A stretch of 64,000 bases of DNA from Polynucleobacter kasalickyi (GCF_900176405.1 NZ_FWXJ01000007.1:89051-153050), one strand, 5' to 3'; counted from the stretch's first letter, positions 18,651 through 28,593 are shown. The notes: generated by a model not told the origin, from the letters alone. Numbers and translations: made by a program.

Positions 18651-19634
18651 ATGTTGACGCGTCGTCAATTTGTTCAAATTTCTGCTTTCAGTTTTGGTAC
18701 TCACTGCATTTCTGCAAAAGGACAACTAACCAGACTAGAAAATGCCAAAATTATTGTCGGATTTGCACCGGGTGGAACTGCCGATATTGTGGCAAGAAGA
18801 ACATCGGAGAAATTGAGTGGGCACTATGCTAGTAATGTTGTTTGTGAAAACAAAACTGGGGCTGGGGGACAAATAGCGGTTCAATTTGTAAAAACTTCGC
18901 CAAGCGATGGTTCTACGATTCTTCTCACCCCCATGTCGATGTTGGGCATCTACCCTCACACCTACAAGAAACTTCCCTATGATCCAATTTTAGATCTTCA
19001 ACCCGTTGCTGGTGCCGCCAAATTTGACTATGGTTTAGCCGTGGGACCAATGGTGCCTGAGCATGTTAAAAATGTCGCTGACTTTTTAATGTGGTGCAAA
19101 ACCAATCCCAAGCTGGCGAACTTTGGCTCTCCAGCATCTGGCTCTTCTCCGCATTTTATTGGTACGCTGATTGGCAAAACAAGTGGTATTGAATTGCGTC
19201 ATATCGCCTATCGAGGTACTCAACCTGCAATTTTAGAGATGATCGGTGGACAAATTGCAGCAGTGGTTGGTCCAACGGGTGAGTTTACCCAACACACCAA
19301 ATCTGGTAAATGCCGCCTACTCGCCACGAGTGATCTGCATCGCAATATTTATACGCCGAATGTCCCAACCCTCAAAGAGCAAGGTTTTAAGGAACTAAGT
19401 TTTTCAGAATGGTATGGATTTTTCCTACCAGCGAGTAGTTCAAAAGATCTTGTTCAGAAGTTAAACTTACACATACAAGCCGTATTAAGTGATAAGGACT
19501 TTTTAGGTGGACTAGCTACTTCCTATTTAATGCCCTATCCCACGACACCCAATGAATTAGCCCAACAATTAAGACTTGATTCTGCAAGGTGGCAACGCAT
19601 TGTGGCTGAAATCGGATTTACGCCAGAGGACTAA
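18651..19634 (+). CDS. Bug/TctC-family substrate-binding protein with Tat-like leader
   Basis: The 327-residue receptor has a twin-arginine leader, LTRRQFVQISAF at residues 2-13, unlike the other Bug proteins here, which have ordinary Sec leaders. The Bug core is clear: AKIIVGFAPGGTAD, SPSDGSTILL and a degenerate last loop IAYRGTQPA. GGGGAG stands seven bases before ATG. It is divergent from the Bug-lyase-Bug operon and runs toward a CoA-transferase/hydratase pair after 114 bases, so it may supply their substrate. Tat export suggests folding before export, possibly with a bound ligand. Confidence 0.9.
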   Translation: MLTRRQFVQISAFSFGTHCISAKGQLTRLENAKIIVGFAPGGTADIVARRTSEKLSGHYASNVVCENKTGAGGQIAVQFVKTSPSDGSTILLTPMSMLGIYPHTYKKLPYDPILDLQPVAGAAKFDYGLAVGPMVPEHVKNVADFLMWCKTNPKLANFGSPASGSSPHFIGTLIGKTSGIELRHIAYRGTQPAILEMIGGQIAAVVGPTGEFTQHTKSGKCRLLATSDLHRNIYTPNVPTLKEQGFKELSFSEWYGFFLPASSSKDLVQKLNLHIQAVLSDKDFLGGLATSYLMPYPTTPNELAQQLRLDSARWQRIVAEIGFTPED

Positions 19635-19748
19635 ATTCCAGAGAAATCTATTCAGCCGGCAGATTATCAGCTTGGGTACGGCCAAATGTTATGATGGAAT
19701 GATAAGAAAACATGAGTGATATAAACCTTATCGATCAAGAGACAATTT

Positions 19749-20942
19749 ATGGTAAAAACTGCAGATTCAAGTGCCCTGAAGCACTTAAAAATTATTGACT
19801 TAACTAGGGTTCGAGCTGGCCCTACTTGTGTACGTTTCTTTGCTGATTTCGGTGCTGAAGTATTAAAGGTCGAATCACCTGATGGCGTCGAGGCAAATGA
19901 GGGTGTAATTGGCCCAAGGGATAACTACGACAATTTGAACTTGCATCGCAACAAACGCTCCTTAACGCTTAACTTTAAAGAGCCTGAGGGTCTGAAAATT
20001 TTATATCAATTAGTCAAAGATGCTGATGTCGTCATCGAGAACTTTAGACCCGATGTAAAAAATCGTTTAAAAATTGATTATGAAACCCTTAGTAAAATAA
20101 ATCCTAGAATTATTATGGGTAGTATTTCAGGGTTTGGCCAAGATGGCCCCTACGCAAATCGTCCAGGATTTGATCAAATTGCTCAGGGAATGGGTGGTTT
20201 AATGTCGATCACTGGTATTCCAGGTCAAGGTCCAGTCCGGGCTGGTATTGCTGTATCGGATTCAACAGCTGGTAACTACGCTGCGATTGGCATTCTAGTG
20301 GCCTTATTAGAGCGTGAACAGTCTGGCAAAGGTCAGTGGGTACAATCCAACCTGCTTCAATCGATGATTGGTTTATGTGATTTCCAAGCGGCCAGATATT
20401 TGGTCGATCACGACATTCCTCCTCAGGCTGGCAACGATCATCCCTTCTCTACCCCCATGGGTGTTTATCAATCAGCCGATGGCTACTTTAACTTAGGTGC
20501 CTCTGGAAATGGGCAGTACTACGCCTTGTGTGATGTTTTGAATCGCCCTGATCTCAGAGATGATCCAGACCTACAAACATTAAAAGGACGGACAGCTAGG
20601 CGAGAGTTCGTCAACCAAGAGCTGAATAAAGAGTTTGCTACGCAAACAAGTAGTTATTGGATTGATCAACTCAACGCGAAAAGTATCCCTTGCGGCCCCA
20701 TCTATAATATGGCGGAAGTCTTCAGCGATCCTCAAGTTGAGCACTTAGGTGTTGCAGTAAAAGTAACGGACCCCAATAGAGGTCCTATTGAGTTAGTAGC
20801 AACCCCGATTAAATTATCAAGAACACCAGCGGCTGTTAGTTTTACCCTGCATGCCAAAGGCTCAGATAATTTAGAATTACTTCAGTCACTTGGCTATAGT
20901 CAAGATGATATTAAAAAACTACAAGAGAAAAAGGTTATTTAA
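19749..20942 (+). CDS. Class III (CaiB/BaiF/Frc family) CoA-transferase
   Basis: The 397-residue enzyme has the family opening LKIIDLTRVRAGP (13-25), the nucleotide-proximal RNKRSLTLN (67-75), and the catalytic Asp171 in AVSDSTAG, matching the Asp that forms the acyl anhydride in formyl-CoA transferase. The family moves CoA between carboxylic acids, so this probably activates an imported carboxylate using succinyl- or acetyl-CoA. It is followed after two bases by an enoyl-CoA hydratase-like gene, indicating a two-step activation and hydration/isomerisation. The substrate is not identified. Confidence 0.9.
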   Translation: MVKTADSSALKHLKIIDLTRVRAGPTCVRFFADFGAEVLKVESPDGVEANEGVIGPRDNYDNLNLHRNKRSLTLNFKEPEGLKILYQLVKDADVVIENFRPDVKNRLKIDYETLSKINPRIIMGSISGFGQDGPYANRPGFDQIAQGMGGLMSITGIPGQGPVRAGIAVSDSTAGNYAAIGILVALLEREQSGKGQWVQSNLLQSMIGLCDFQAARYLVDHDIPPQAGNDHPFSTPMGVYQSADGYFNLGASGNGQYYALCDVLNRPDLRDDPDLQTLKGRTARREFVNQELNKEFATQTSSYWIDQLNAKSIPCGPIYNMAEVFSDPQVEHLGVAVKVTDPNRGPIELVATPIKLSRTPAAVSFTLHAKGSDNLELLQSLGYSQDDIKKLQEKKVI

Positions 20943-20944
20943 AC

Positions 20945-21745
20945 ATGTCAAATGAACAAATAAATGTTGGTGTTTTAGATCATTACATCGAAAACAGAGT
21001 GGGTTATATCGTTTTTAATAACCAATCAAAATTTAATGCCGTCAATTACGATATGTGGTGTGCCCTACCGAAGATTATCGATCAATTTGTGCGCGATGAC
21101 CAAGTGCGCCTGATTGTGATTACTGGAGCGGGAGAAAAAGCCTTTATTTCAGGGGCTGATATTTCTCAGTTTGCCTCTAAACGCACAGGTGATGCTGCAG
21201 CAGAATATAACAAAGCGACCGATGCTGGGTATCTAGCAGTAGTTAATTGCCCAAAACCTACGATTGCTAAAATCAAAGGTGTCTGCATGGGCGGTGGCTT
21301 AGGACTTGCACTCAATTGCGATATCAGGATTTGCGCAGATAATGCTAAATTCAGAATGCCCGCAGCAAGACTCGGTTTAGGGTATTCGATGGATGGTCTC
21401 AAGCGCTTTGTGGAAATTGTTGGCACAGCCAATACAGCAGACTTGTTTTTTAGTGCTCGCATTTTTGATGGGCAAGAAGCGCAGCGCATTGGTTTAGTCA
21501 AACAAGTAATCGGCATTGATACTTTTGAAGAAGTTTTTAACCAATACATCGAGCTCGTTGCAATTAATGCACCAATTACAATTGCCGCCGCAAAACAAAC
21601 CCTCATTGAACTTCGCAAGTCAGCTTCAGAACAAAATGCAGAACTCATTAAATCAATGGTTAATGCTTGTTTTGCCAGCGAAGACTATCAAGAAGGACGT
21701 AAAGCATTCATGGAAAAACGGATTCCTAATTTCCAAGGTAAATAA
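20945..21745 (+). CDS. Enoyl-CoA hydratase/isomerase-family protein
   Basis: The 266-residue crotonase-fold protein has both oxyanion-hole strands, AFISGADISQF (about 66-76) and CMGGGLGLALN (about 113-123). The usual first catalytic Glu, expected in the PE-x-x-x-G region, is replaced: here the stretch reads AARLGLGYSMDG. It may therefore be a different crotonase reaction (isomerase, hydrolase, decarboxylase) rather than a standard hydratase. It is translationally close to the CoA-transferase and ends at a strong terminator, so both serve one CoA-ester pathway. Confidence 0.87.
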   Translation: MSNEQINVGVLDHYIENRVGYIVFNNQSKFNAVNYDMWCALPKIIDQFVRDDQVRLIVITGAGEKAFISGADISQFASKRTGDAAAEYNKATDAGYLAVVNCPKPTIAKIKGVCMGGGLGLALNCDIRICADNAKFRMPAARLGLGYSMDGLKRFVEIVGTANTADLFFSARIFDGQEAQRIGLVKQVIGIDTFEEVFNQYIELVAINAPITIAAAKQTLIELRKSASEQNAELIKSMVNACFASEDYQEGRKAFMEKRIPNFQGK

Positions 21746-21768
21746 TTCTCCCAGTTTCTTCGGTCGAA

Positions 21769-21798
21769 AAAAAAGCTCTTCACACGAAGAGCTTTTTT
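21769..21798. terminator. Bidirectional rho-independent terminator
   Basis: A perfect 13-base-pair stem, AAAAAAGCTCTTC and its complement, closes on an ACAC loop, with A and T runs on the two sides. It separates the hydratase gene from the convergent UxaA/GarD-type gene and can serve both. Confidence 0.92.
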
Positions 21799-21812
21799 GT
21801 TGAGCGTACCAA

Positions 21813-23360
21813 TTAACTCATAATACCAATTTGCCAAGGTACAAATTCATAGTCACCAAGGCCTAATTCTTCACTCTTTGATTGTTCACCAGAAGCAATC
21901 CGCAAGAACAATTCAAAAATTCTTTGACCCATTTCTTGCAAAGTCACTGTGCCATCTAAAATCTCACCACAGTTAATGTCCATGTCATCTGTTAAGCGCT
22001 GATACATCGGAGTATTCGTCGCTAATTTGATGCATGGCGCTGGTTTGGAACCAAACATAGAACCACGACCAGTAGTAAAGGCAACTAAATTAGCACCGCC
22101 GGCAATTTGACCGGTTGCAGAAACCGGATCAAAACCCGGGGTATCCATAAATACAAAGCCCTTGGTGGTGACAGGTTCAGCGTATTTATAAACGGCCATC
22201 AATGGTCCAGTACCACCTTTCATGGAAGAACCAAGGGACTTTTCAAAAATATTGGCTAAACCACCAACTTGATTACCAGGACTTACCTGACCATTAATTT
22301 GTACATCGCGACCGACTGAATACTCGTCTTTCCACCAACGGATTCTTTCAATCAATTTTTCACCGATCTCACGACTAGCCGCTCTGCGCGTTAAAGTATG
22401 TTCTACCCCATAAATTTCTGGGGTTTCAGACAAAATGCCAGTACCACCATGGCGAGCTAAAATATCAATCGCCGCACCCAGCGCAGGATTGGCAGTAATC
22501 GATGAAAATCCATCTGAACCACCGCATTGCAGACCTACGCTTAAATGCGCGGCACTGACCGTTTCACGTTTCACGCTATTTGCTTTTGGCAACATGGCCA
22601 TTACTGCTTCAATACCTGCTTGAATGGTTTTAGTGGTACCACCAGATTCTTGCATGATAAAAGTGTGCAGATTGGAATCTTCAGAAAGATTTTCTTGTTC
22701 CATTAATCCTTTTAATTGATTCCGCTCACAACCAAGACCAATGATCAAGGCGCCAGCTAAGTTTGGATGGGTAGCATAACCAGCCATCGTCCGACGCAAC
22801 AATTGCATCGGCTCACCAGTCATTTCCATCCCACAACCAATTGAATGACTGAAGGCAACCACACCATCGACATTGGGATAGTCTTTTAGACGTTCTGGAG
22901 TAAACCAAGCGGCGATCTTATTCACCACGGTTGCGGAGCAATTGACGGTTGATAAGATACCAACAAAGTTTCTAGTACCCACTCGACCATTGGCACGCAC
23001 ATAGCCTTGAAAGGTCGCTCTTTCATTTTCTGGGATCATGTCGACAGGCTTAAACTCGCTAGCATGGGCATAATCACGATCGAATTCTCGAAAATCGGTA
23101 TTATGGCTATGAACCATATAACCAGGTTCAATATCCGTATTGGCAAAACCTACTGTAACGGCATATTTAAGGATTGGCTCGCCCTTCAAAATTTTTCTAG
23201 CGGCAATCTTATAGCCAGCAGGAACTTGACTCTTGCAGGTCATATTTTCACTAGGTACCTCAGTACCAATCGTCATATCAATCCTAGCAACGACAATATT
23301 GTCGTTTGGATGCAAGCGAATGATTGGACCACTAAGTTTTTTTTGGGATGTTTCAATCAT
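21813..23360 (-). CDS. UxaA/GarD-family sugar-acid dehydratase
   Basis: The 515-residue protein joins an N-terminal SAF domain (about 12-86, LHPNDNIVVAR) to the D-galactarate/altronate dehydratase catalytic domain. That domain begins GYVRANGRVGTRNF (119-132) and includes HSIGCGMEM (172-180) and LGCERNQ. UxaA and GarD are iron-dependent and dehydrate altronate or galactarate to keto-deoxy acids. The combined single-chain form is found in both subfamilies, so altronate, galactarate or a related aldonate are all candidates. It is a single gene with no sugar-acid operon around it. Confidence 0.88.
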   Translation of the reverse strand: MIETSQKKLSGPIIRLHPNDNIVVARIDMTIGTEVPSENMTCKSQVPAGYKIAARKILKGEPILKYAVTVGFANTDIEPGYMVHSHNTDFREFDRDYAHASEFKPVDMIPENERATFQGYVRANGRVGTRNFVGILSTVNCSATVVNKIAAWFTPERLKDYPNVDGVVAFSHSIGCGMEMTGEPMQLLRRTMAGYATHPNLAGALIIGLGCERNQLKGLMEQENLSEDSNLHTFIMQESGGTTKTIQAGIEAVMAMLPKANSVKRETVSAAHLSVGLQCGGSDGFSSITANPALGAAIDILARHGGTGILSETPEIYGVEHTLTRRAASREIGEKLIERIRWWKDEYSVGRDVQINGQVSPGNQVGGLANIFEKSLGSSMKGGTGPLMAVYKYAEPVTTKGFVFMDTPGFDPVSATGQIAGGANLVAFTTGRGSMFGSKPAPCIKLATNTPMYQRLTDDMDINCGEILDGTVTLQEMGQRIFELFLRIASGEQSKSEELGLGDYEFVPWQIGIMS

Positions 23361-23487
23361 AATTTCTTATCTCTTTAATCTGTATTTTCTATATTGTGTA
23401 TTACTGCATTCCTAACCATCTATTTTAACCACTTCAACAATCTGCCTTGAATTGTCTGGGTTTGATCGTCAGCCCAGGCCTTTATTT

Positions 23488-25089
23488 TCAATGGACTGGG
23501 CGCGCCTCAAAACCAGGAATTTGGGTTTCATCGATGAGGTCAATCTGTTCAGGCTTTAAAAATTTCCTTGCATATGCTTCATAGACTTTTTCCCACACAA
23601 AGATATTGAAAATATCAGGGTCTAGATGTTGATCCAATTTCATTTTCCCTAAAATCATCAATGCTTCACTTAATGTTTTACCTTTTTTGTAAGGTCGATC
23701 TGAAGCAGTTAAGGCTTCAAAGACATCGGCAATCGCCATACACCTTGCTTGGACTGACATTTCTTCCCTGCGTAGACCTTTAGGGTATCCTCGACCATCC
23801 ATTCTTTCATGATGCCCACCAGCATATTCAGGGACTCGTTGTAAATGTTTTGGCCATGTCAAGTTCGCCAACATATCAATAGTTACTTCGATATGGTGAT
23901 TAATAATTTTTCGATCCAAAACATTTAAGGTGCCAGACCGAATAGATAAATTCTCAACCTCTTCTGCCGTAATAAAATCATGGGAATTCTTGAGATAATC
24001 TTCCCAATGATGGGATTTAGCTATTTGCTGAATACGACGAATAGACGCATCACTCATCCACTCCCCACCAATATTACTTTCTTTTAAAAATTTCAAATCA
24101 TCAATTAAATGAAGCTCTGTCTTCTGCCAATCCTCTTGGCTTAAAGAGCCCTTTAAAAAAGCAATTTCTAAATCACGACGAATGATTTCTAAACGTAATT
24201 CTAATACGCCAATACGATCATAAATTTTTTCGAGTTTAGTTGCTTTATCAACAATATGAACTGGCGTTGAGACTTTTCCACAGTCATGAATTAAACCCGC
24301 AATATGTAATTCGTAACGATCAGCATCAGTCATCTTAAAATCTTTAAGCGGACCTTTTTCATTATTATTTACGGCATCTGCAATCATGCTCGTTAACTCT
24401 GGTACACGACGACAGTGGGCTCCGGTGTAAGGAGACTTATCGTCAATTGCGCCATTAATTAAATCAATAAACTCTCTAAACAAATTTTCCAACCGAAAAA
24501 TCAAAAGGCGATTACTAAAAGCAATCGCAGCCTGTGAAGCCAAGGCTTCTAAGACCTCTTCATCATCGGCACTAAAAGAAATAATTTGGTTTGTTTCTGC
24601 ATCTGTTGCATTGATTAATTGCAATACTCCAATAATTTCACCTTCATGATCTTGCATCGGCGTTGTCAAGAATGAAATTGATTTATAGCCTTTTAATTCA
24701 TCAGCTTGTGTAGGAGAAACCATATCAAAATGGAGTTCCTTGTAGGCATTAGGAACATTAATTGTTCTGTTTTCATGAACAGCCTGAGTTGCCTCTATGA
24801 AAAAATTAGGGGAGCCATCGGTGTGATAAAGAGGTTTATTAGGAATTTCAATGGTTTTACCTGTAGTACCCCCCTCTTGAATATTGAGACTTTTAATAAT
24901 TAAAATCTCACATTGCAGCTCATTTTCCGGAGACATCAAATACAGAGTTCCACCATCAGAATTCGTGATATCAATGGCAGAAATCAAAATTTCCTCCAAT
25001 AAACTTTCAAGGTTTTTTTGACTCGAAAGAGCAATTCCCACATGAACTAATTTATGAAAGTTGGTGACAAAATTATTGCTTGAGCTCAT
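23488..25089 (-). CDS. GAF plus HD-GYP domain cyclic-di-GMP phosphodiesterase
   Basis: The 533-residue soluble signalling protein has an N-terminal GAF sensor (about 25-195) and a C-terminal HD-GYP domain with HDCGK (268-272), HHE (426-428) and DGRGYPKGL (431-439). HD-GYP enzymes hydrolyse cyclic-di-GMP to pGpG or GMP. Between the HD and HHE motifs there is an insertion of roughly 90-100 residues, rich in charged and Leu residues (about 283-390), probably a coiled coil. The signal sensed by GAF is unknown. It is transcribed alone. Confidence 0.9.
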   Translation of the reverse strand: MSSSNNFVTNFHKLVHVGIALSSQKNLESLLEEILISAIDITNSDGGTLYLMSPENELQCEILIIKSLNIQEGGTTGKTIEIPNKPLYHTDGSPNFFIEATQAVHENRTINVPNAYKELHFDMVSPTQADELKGYKSISFLTTPMQDHEGEIIGVLQLINATDAETNQIISFSADDEEVLEALASQAAIAFSNRLLIFRLENLFREFIDLINGAIDDKSPYTGAHCRRVPELTSMIADAVNNNEKGPLKDFKMTDADRYELHIAGLIHDCGKVSTPVHIVDKATKLEKIYDRIGVLELRLEIIRRDLEIAFLKGSLSQEDWQKTELHLIDDLKFLKESNIGGEWMSDASIRRIQQIAKSHHWEDYLKNSHDFITAEEVENLSIRSGTLNVLDRKIINHHIEVTIDMLANLTWPKHLQRVPEYAGGHHERMDGRGYPKGLRREEMSVQARCMAIADVFEALTASDRPYKKGKTLSEALMILGKMKLDQHLDPDIFNIFVWEKVYEAYARKFLKPEQIDLIDETQIPGFEARPVH

Positions 25090-25278
25090 GCATCGATCCT
25101 ATTGAACATTTATCATGCAATCATTAGTTATGTCTGAATGCACAGAAATTGAGGGAAGAGGTAATTAGGGTTTCATAAAACGAATTACTAAGCCTATTAT
25201 ATGAAATCTATTCTTAACATAATGAATAGATTCACAATTAACTATTAGAATAGTATATTTCTAAACGCCTTTTTTCGT

Positions 25279-26262
25279 ATGATTTCAGCTCACGTTTTAG
25301 ACCACCTCCTAAAACGCAACGTCTTTCAGCTCACCATGCACTTGGTATCCTATACCTTCTTGTTCAGCTATGGGAGTTTGAGCTTTGCCCAAGCTTCTGG
25401 TTTAATCGATTCCTACATCAAAACAAGAGCGAATGCCTTTTTAACAGTGTCAGGCATGTCATTAACGCCCGACGTCACCACGGGTTCAATTTCGATTTCT
25501 GATACTAAAACTCAAAACCCTAATTTACAAATGACCTCTCTAGGCGGAGGTGGCACTCTATCCCCCGATTTCCCTTTGTATGTTGAAGGTACTTTGGCAT
25601 TAAATCGATATGATCCATCATTTGTTAATAGCGGGGGCGGAGTCATACAACAGATTCCAGTCAGATGGAATAGTGTATCGGGAACAGGTGGGATTGGCTG
25701 GGATTTCCCCATCACCGATCAATTAAAAGTTCGGCCAATGGCAAATCTCTCCTTAGGCCACGTTGAAAGTGATCTATCGATCCTAGGAAGATTAATTCAA
25801 TATAAGTTTGGTAAAGATATTGAGTTTCTTGATGGCGGTCGTCTCAACTCATATGGCTTGGGTGGTTCACTGATGCTTGACTATGAAGACTATCGCCCAG
25901 AGGAAGAAATTGACATTGAACTTAGATATACCAACATTAATTTAACGAGTTTCGATAGTAATTCTGTAGTGAGGGGTAATATGGATACTCAAAGTATCAG
26001 TTTGTGGGCGAGACGCAGAGTACCCCTTGGCTTTGAAGTATTTGGGATGCCCTTCAGATCGGTCACTGAATTTGCTCATAATGAATTTCTAGGCGATATG
26101 CGCGGGGCATTAGGCTTTAATTCCCTCACCTCTTTGGGCGCTGGCCTAGAATTAGATATCGAACAAAACGCTATTTTCTTTACCCGTGTCAGAATGATGC
26201 TTCGTTATGTGTTTGGTCAAAATGTGCAAGGCTGGTCTTTAGGATTTGCCGCTAGCTTTTAA
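25279..26262 (+). CDS. Orphan outer-membrane beta-barrel candidate
   Basis: The 327-residue protein has an N-terminal export signal ending near LSFAQA, then alternating polar/hydrophobic strands (for example LPLYVEGTLALNRYD-like and IDIELRYTNINL) and a C-terminal strand ending in Phe (GWSLGFAASF), the usual barrel-assembly signal. No characterised family is evident. ATG 25336, which leaves a shorter Sec-like leader, is an alternative start; neither has a clear ribosome site. Its stop overlaps the stop of the convergent Bug gene in a shared TTAA. Function unknown. Confidence 0.65.
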   Translation: MISAHVLDHLLKRNVFQLTMHLVSYTFLFSYGSLSFAQASGLIDSYIKTRANAFLTVSGMSLTPDVTTGSISISDTKTQNPNLQMTSLGGGGTLSPDFPLYVEGTLALNRYDPSFVNSGGGVIQQIPVRWNSVSGTGGIGWDFPITDQLKVRPMANLSLGHVESDLSILGRLIQYKFGKDIEFLDGGRLNSYGLGGSLMLDYEDYRPEEEIDIELRYTNINLTSFDSNSVVRGNMDTQSISLWARRRVPLGFEVFGMPFRSVTEFAHNEFLGDMRGALGFNSLTSLGAGLELDIEQNAIFFTRVRMMLRYVFGQNVQGWSLGFAASF

Positions 26263-27242
26263 CTTGGAGTGATGCCTGCAGCTTTAACAACTTTGCTCCA
26301 TCGATCTATTTCTGAACGAATGAAACCCGCAAACTCTTCAGGTGTATCTAATTCAACAATCGCACCTGATTTCTTTACTTCTTCCCGAGCAGCTACCGAA
26401 CCGAAGGTATCATAAACCCCTTTATTGAGGATATTAATGATTTCTTTGGGTGTTCCAGCCTTTGCTACAACGCCATACCATTGGGTCGCTTCAAAGCCCT
26501 TTAACTCTGGCATCCCCGATTCTGCAATAGTAGGTAGTTTAGGTAGTGAGTCAATACGTTTGATACTAGATACCGCAATCGGGGTGACTTTATCAGCTTC
26601 AATAAATGGCATTAATGGGGGTGAGCCAGTCATGATCATATCCACCTGCCCACCAATTACATCCGTCACGGCAGGAGAAGTTCCTTTGTAAGGAATATGA
26701 ATCACATCAATACCAGTTTGTAACTTAAAGTACTCCATAGCAATGTGGGCAGCACTTCCATTACCACCTGAACTATAAGACAATTTACCAGGTCGAGCTT
26801 TTGCATACTGAATGAGCTCCGCCACGGTCTTTACAGGAATTTTTGTGTTGACGACTAGGATATTGGTAACTTGAGCAATCTTAGAAATCGGCGCGATATC
26901 TTTACGAGGATCGTAGGATAAATTTTTAAATAATGGTACATTCACTGCTAAATTACCAATGTTGCCAAGATAAATCGTATAACCGTCAGCTGGGGCTTTG
27001 AGCATCACATCCATCGCAATTTGCCCACTTGCACCCGGCTTATTCTCAATAATCACCGGTTGCTTGTAAAGCTCTGTAAGTTTGTTCCCTAGCATTCTGG
27101 CAAAAATATCTGTAGAACCTCCCGGGGTATAGGGCACTAATAAGCGAATAGGTTTATTGGGATAACTACTTTGACTAAATCCAATTGCAGCATAAGTAAG
27201 GAGTAAAACATAAAGCAACTTTTGGAAGATTAATTTTGTCAT
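26259..27242 (-). CDS. Bug/TctC-family periplasmic substrate-binding protein
   Basis: The 327-residue receptor has a leader ending near IGFSQ, followed by YPNKPIRLLVPYTPGGSTD, PADGYTIYLG and IPYKGTSPA. It is preceded by a 117-base gap from phaZ and is the only gene in its direction before the convergent outer-membrane gene. Context gives no pathway; it is one of nine receptors in this window lacking adjacent carriers. Its stop codon overlaps that of the neighbouring barrel gene. Confidence 0.93.
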   Translation of the reverse strand: MTKLIFQKLLYVLLLTYAAIGFSQSSYPNKPIRLLVPYTPGGSTDIFARMLGNKLTELYKQPVIIENKPGASGQIAMDVMLKAPADGYTIYLGNIGNLAVNVPLFKNLSYDPRKDIAPISKIAQVTNILVVNTKIPVKTVAELIQYAKARPGKLSYSSGGNGSAAHIAMEYFKLQTGIDVIHIPYKGTSPAVTDVIGGQVDMIMTGSPPLMPFIEADKVTPIAVSSIKRIDSLPKLPTIAESGMPELKGFEATQWYGVVAKAGTPKEIINILNKGVYDTFGSVAAREEVKKSGAIVELDTPEEFAGFIRSEIDRWSKVVKAAGITPS

Positions 27243-27359
27243 ATCAAAGTGAATGTGAGAGTTGAAATGACATCATACTAAATCACATAGAAATTACATT
27301 AGGGTAAACCCTTTGCTGGAACTTTTAAAGAGTTTAGTTCAAGTAGTAAGTGACTCACC

Positions 27360-28577
27360 TTAGATGCAAGATTGAATGTGGTTTCTGACAATCGGATAAA
27401 TATACTTCTCCCATCGTTTGCCATTAAAAACACCATAATGACCAACCCCCGCTTGGAGATGATGAGACTTTCTATATGCGGGTAGCAACGCACATAAATC
27501 TTGCGCCGCAAGCGTTTGACCAATGCCACAAATATCGTCTCGCTCACCTTCAATCGTCAATAAAAACGGCTTCTTAATAGCTCTCGGATTGACGATACGA
27601 CCTTTGCACTCTAAAACACCTTTTGGTAATTCTGTTTTTTGAAAAATCTTCTCCACCGTTTCTAAATAGAAATTTTCTGACAAATCCATTACAGCAAAAT
27701 ACTCTTCATAAAAATCAACGATTAACTGTGCTTCTTCGTGCTTACCCTCAAGGCGGAGCTGATAAAGTTTTTTGAAGGTATCTTGATGCCTCTGCATATT
27801 CATATTCATGAATGCAATGAGTTGGGTAACTCCTGGATAAACTCTTCGGCCCTTCCCAGCACATTGGTACGGAACATTAGCGATCAATTTTTGTTTAAAC
27901 CACGAAATTGGTTTTTCATTAGCTAATTGATTTACCTTCGTTGGGTTGACCCTGACATCAATCGGGCCAGCTAAAAGAATCAAGGAAGCAGGCACGACAT
28001 CACTTTTATCTTCAGACAGTATGGCAGTAGCAACTAGTGCGGCCACAGTGGGTTGACACACAGCCATCAAATGCGTGTCTTCACCAATAAAATGTAAAAA
28101 CTGAATAATGTGGTCAACATAACTATCAAAATCAAAATCTCCCTCAATAAGAGGTACTTCACGAATATTTAACCAATCCGTTATAAAAACCTCATGATCT
28201 TTTAAAAGCGTTTTTAAGGTCCCTTTGAGGAGTGTTGCAAAATGACCGGACATTGGTGTGACAAGGAGTATTTTAGGTTCGCCTACTGCACCCTCTTTTT
28301 TAAAATGTAACAAGTTACAGAAAGCGGTTTGGGTAGCACAAGTTTCCTCGACCCTGCGATCAATACCCTCTGCATCCAAAATCGAATGAATATCAAACTC
28401 AGGACGAGAATGAGTAAAGCCCATCAACGAAACTTGTTCATTGATGGCCTTCACAGATAACAACGATTTAGGGATAAACCCATCAAAATAGGTGTCAAGA
28501 ACATGATTATGTTCTTTCGCACCCCACCTTATTGGATCAATAAATTTAGCGAAATTTTGATAGGTTTGATACATCAT
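27360..28577 (-). CDS. phaZ: Intracellular polyhydroxyalkanoate depolymerase
   Basis: The 405-residue protein matches Burkholderiales-type intracellular PHB depolymerases by its nucleophile motif MAVCQPTV (Cys174), a Cys in place of Ser in an alpha/beta-hydrolase elbow. An acidic residue in EGERDDICG and the His in GVGHYGVFNG complete the triad. It mobilises stored polyhydroxybutyrate granules to 3-hydroxybutyrate when carbon is short. No signal peptide. It is the last gene of a GST-cupin-phaZ run. Length and motif order are those of the family. Confidence 0.92.
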   Translation of the reverse strand: MMYQTYQNFAKFIDPIRWGAKEHNHVLDTYFDGFIPKSLLSVKAINEQVSLMGFTHSRPEFDIHSILDAEGIDRRVEETCATQTAFCNLLHFKKEGAVGEPKILLVTPMSGHFATLLKGTLKTLLKDHEVFITDWLNIREVPLIEGDFDFDSYVDHIIQFLHFIGEDTHLMAVCQPTVAALVATAILSEDKSDVVPASLILLAGPIDVRVNPTKVNQLANEKPISWFKQKLIANVPYQCAGKGRRVYPGVTQLIAFMNMNMQRHQDTFKKLYQLRLEGKHEEAQLIVDFYEEYFAVMDLSENFYLETVEKIFQKTELPKGVLECKGRIVNPRAIKKPFLLTIEGERDDICGIGQTLAAQDLCALLPAYRKSHHLQAGVGHYGVFNGKRWEKYIYPIVRNHIQSCI

Positions 28578-28593
28578 ATAGTTACCCTAATTT

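Noticed and set aside
21166..21648. 160-residue antisense frame inside the enoyl-CoA hydratase gene
   Set aside because: It is fully antisense to a well-supported gene and shows no family features.
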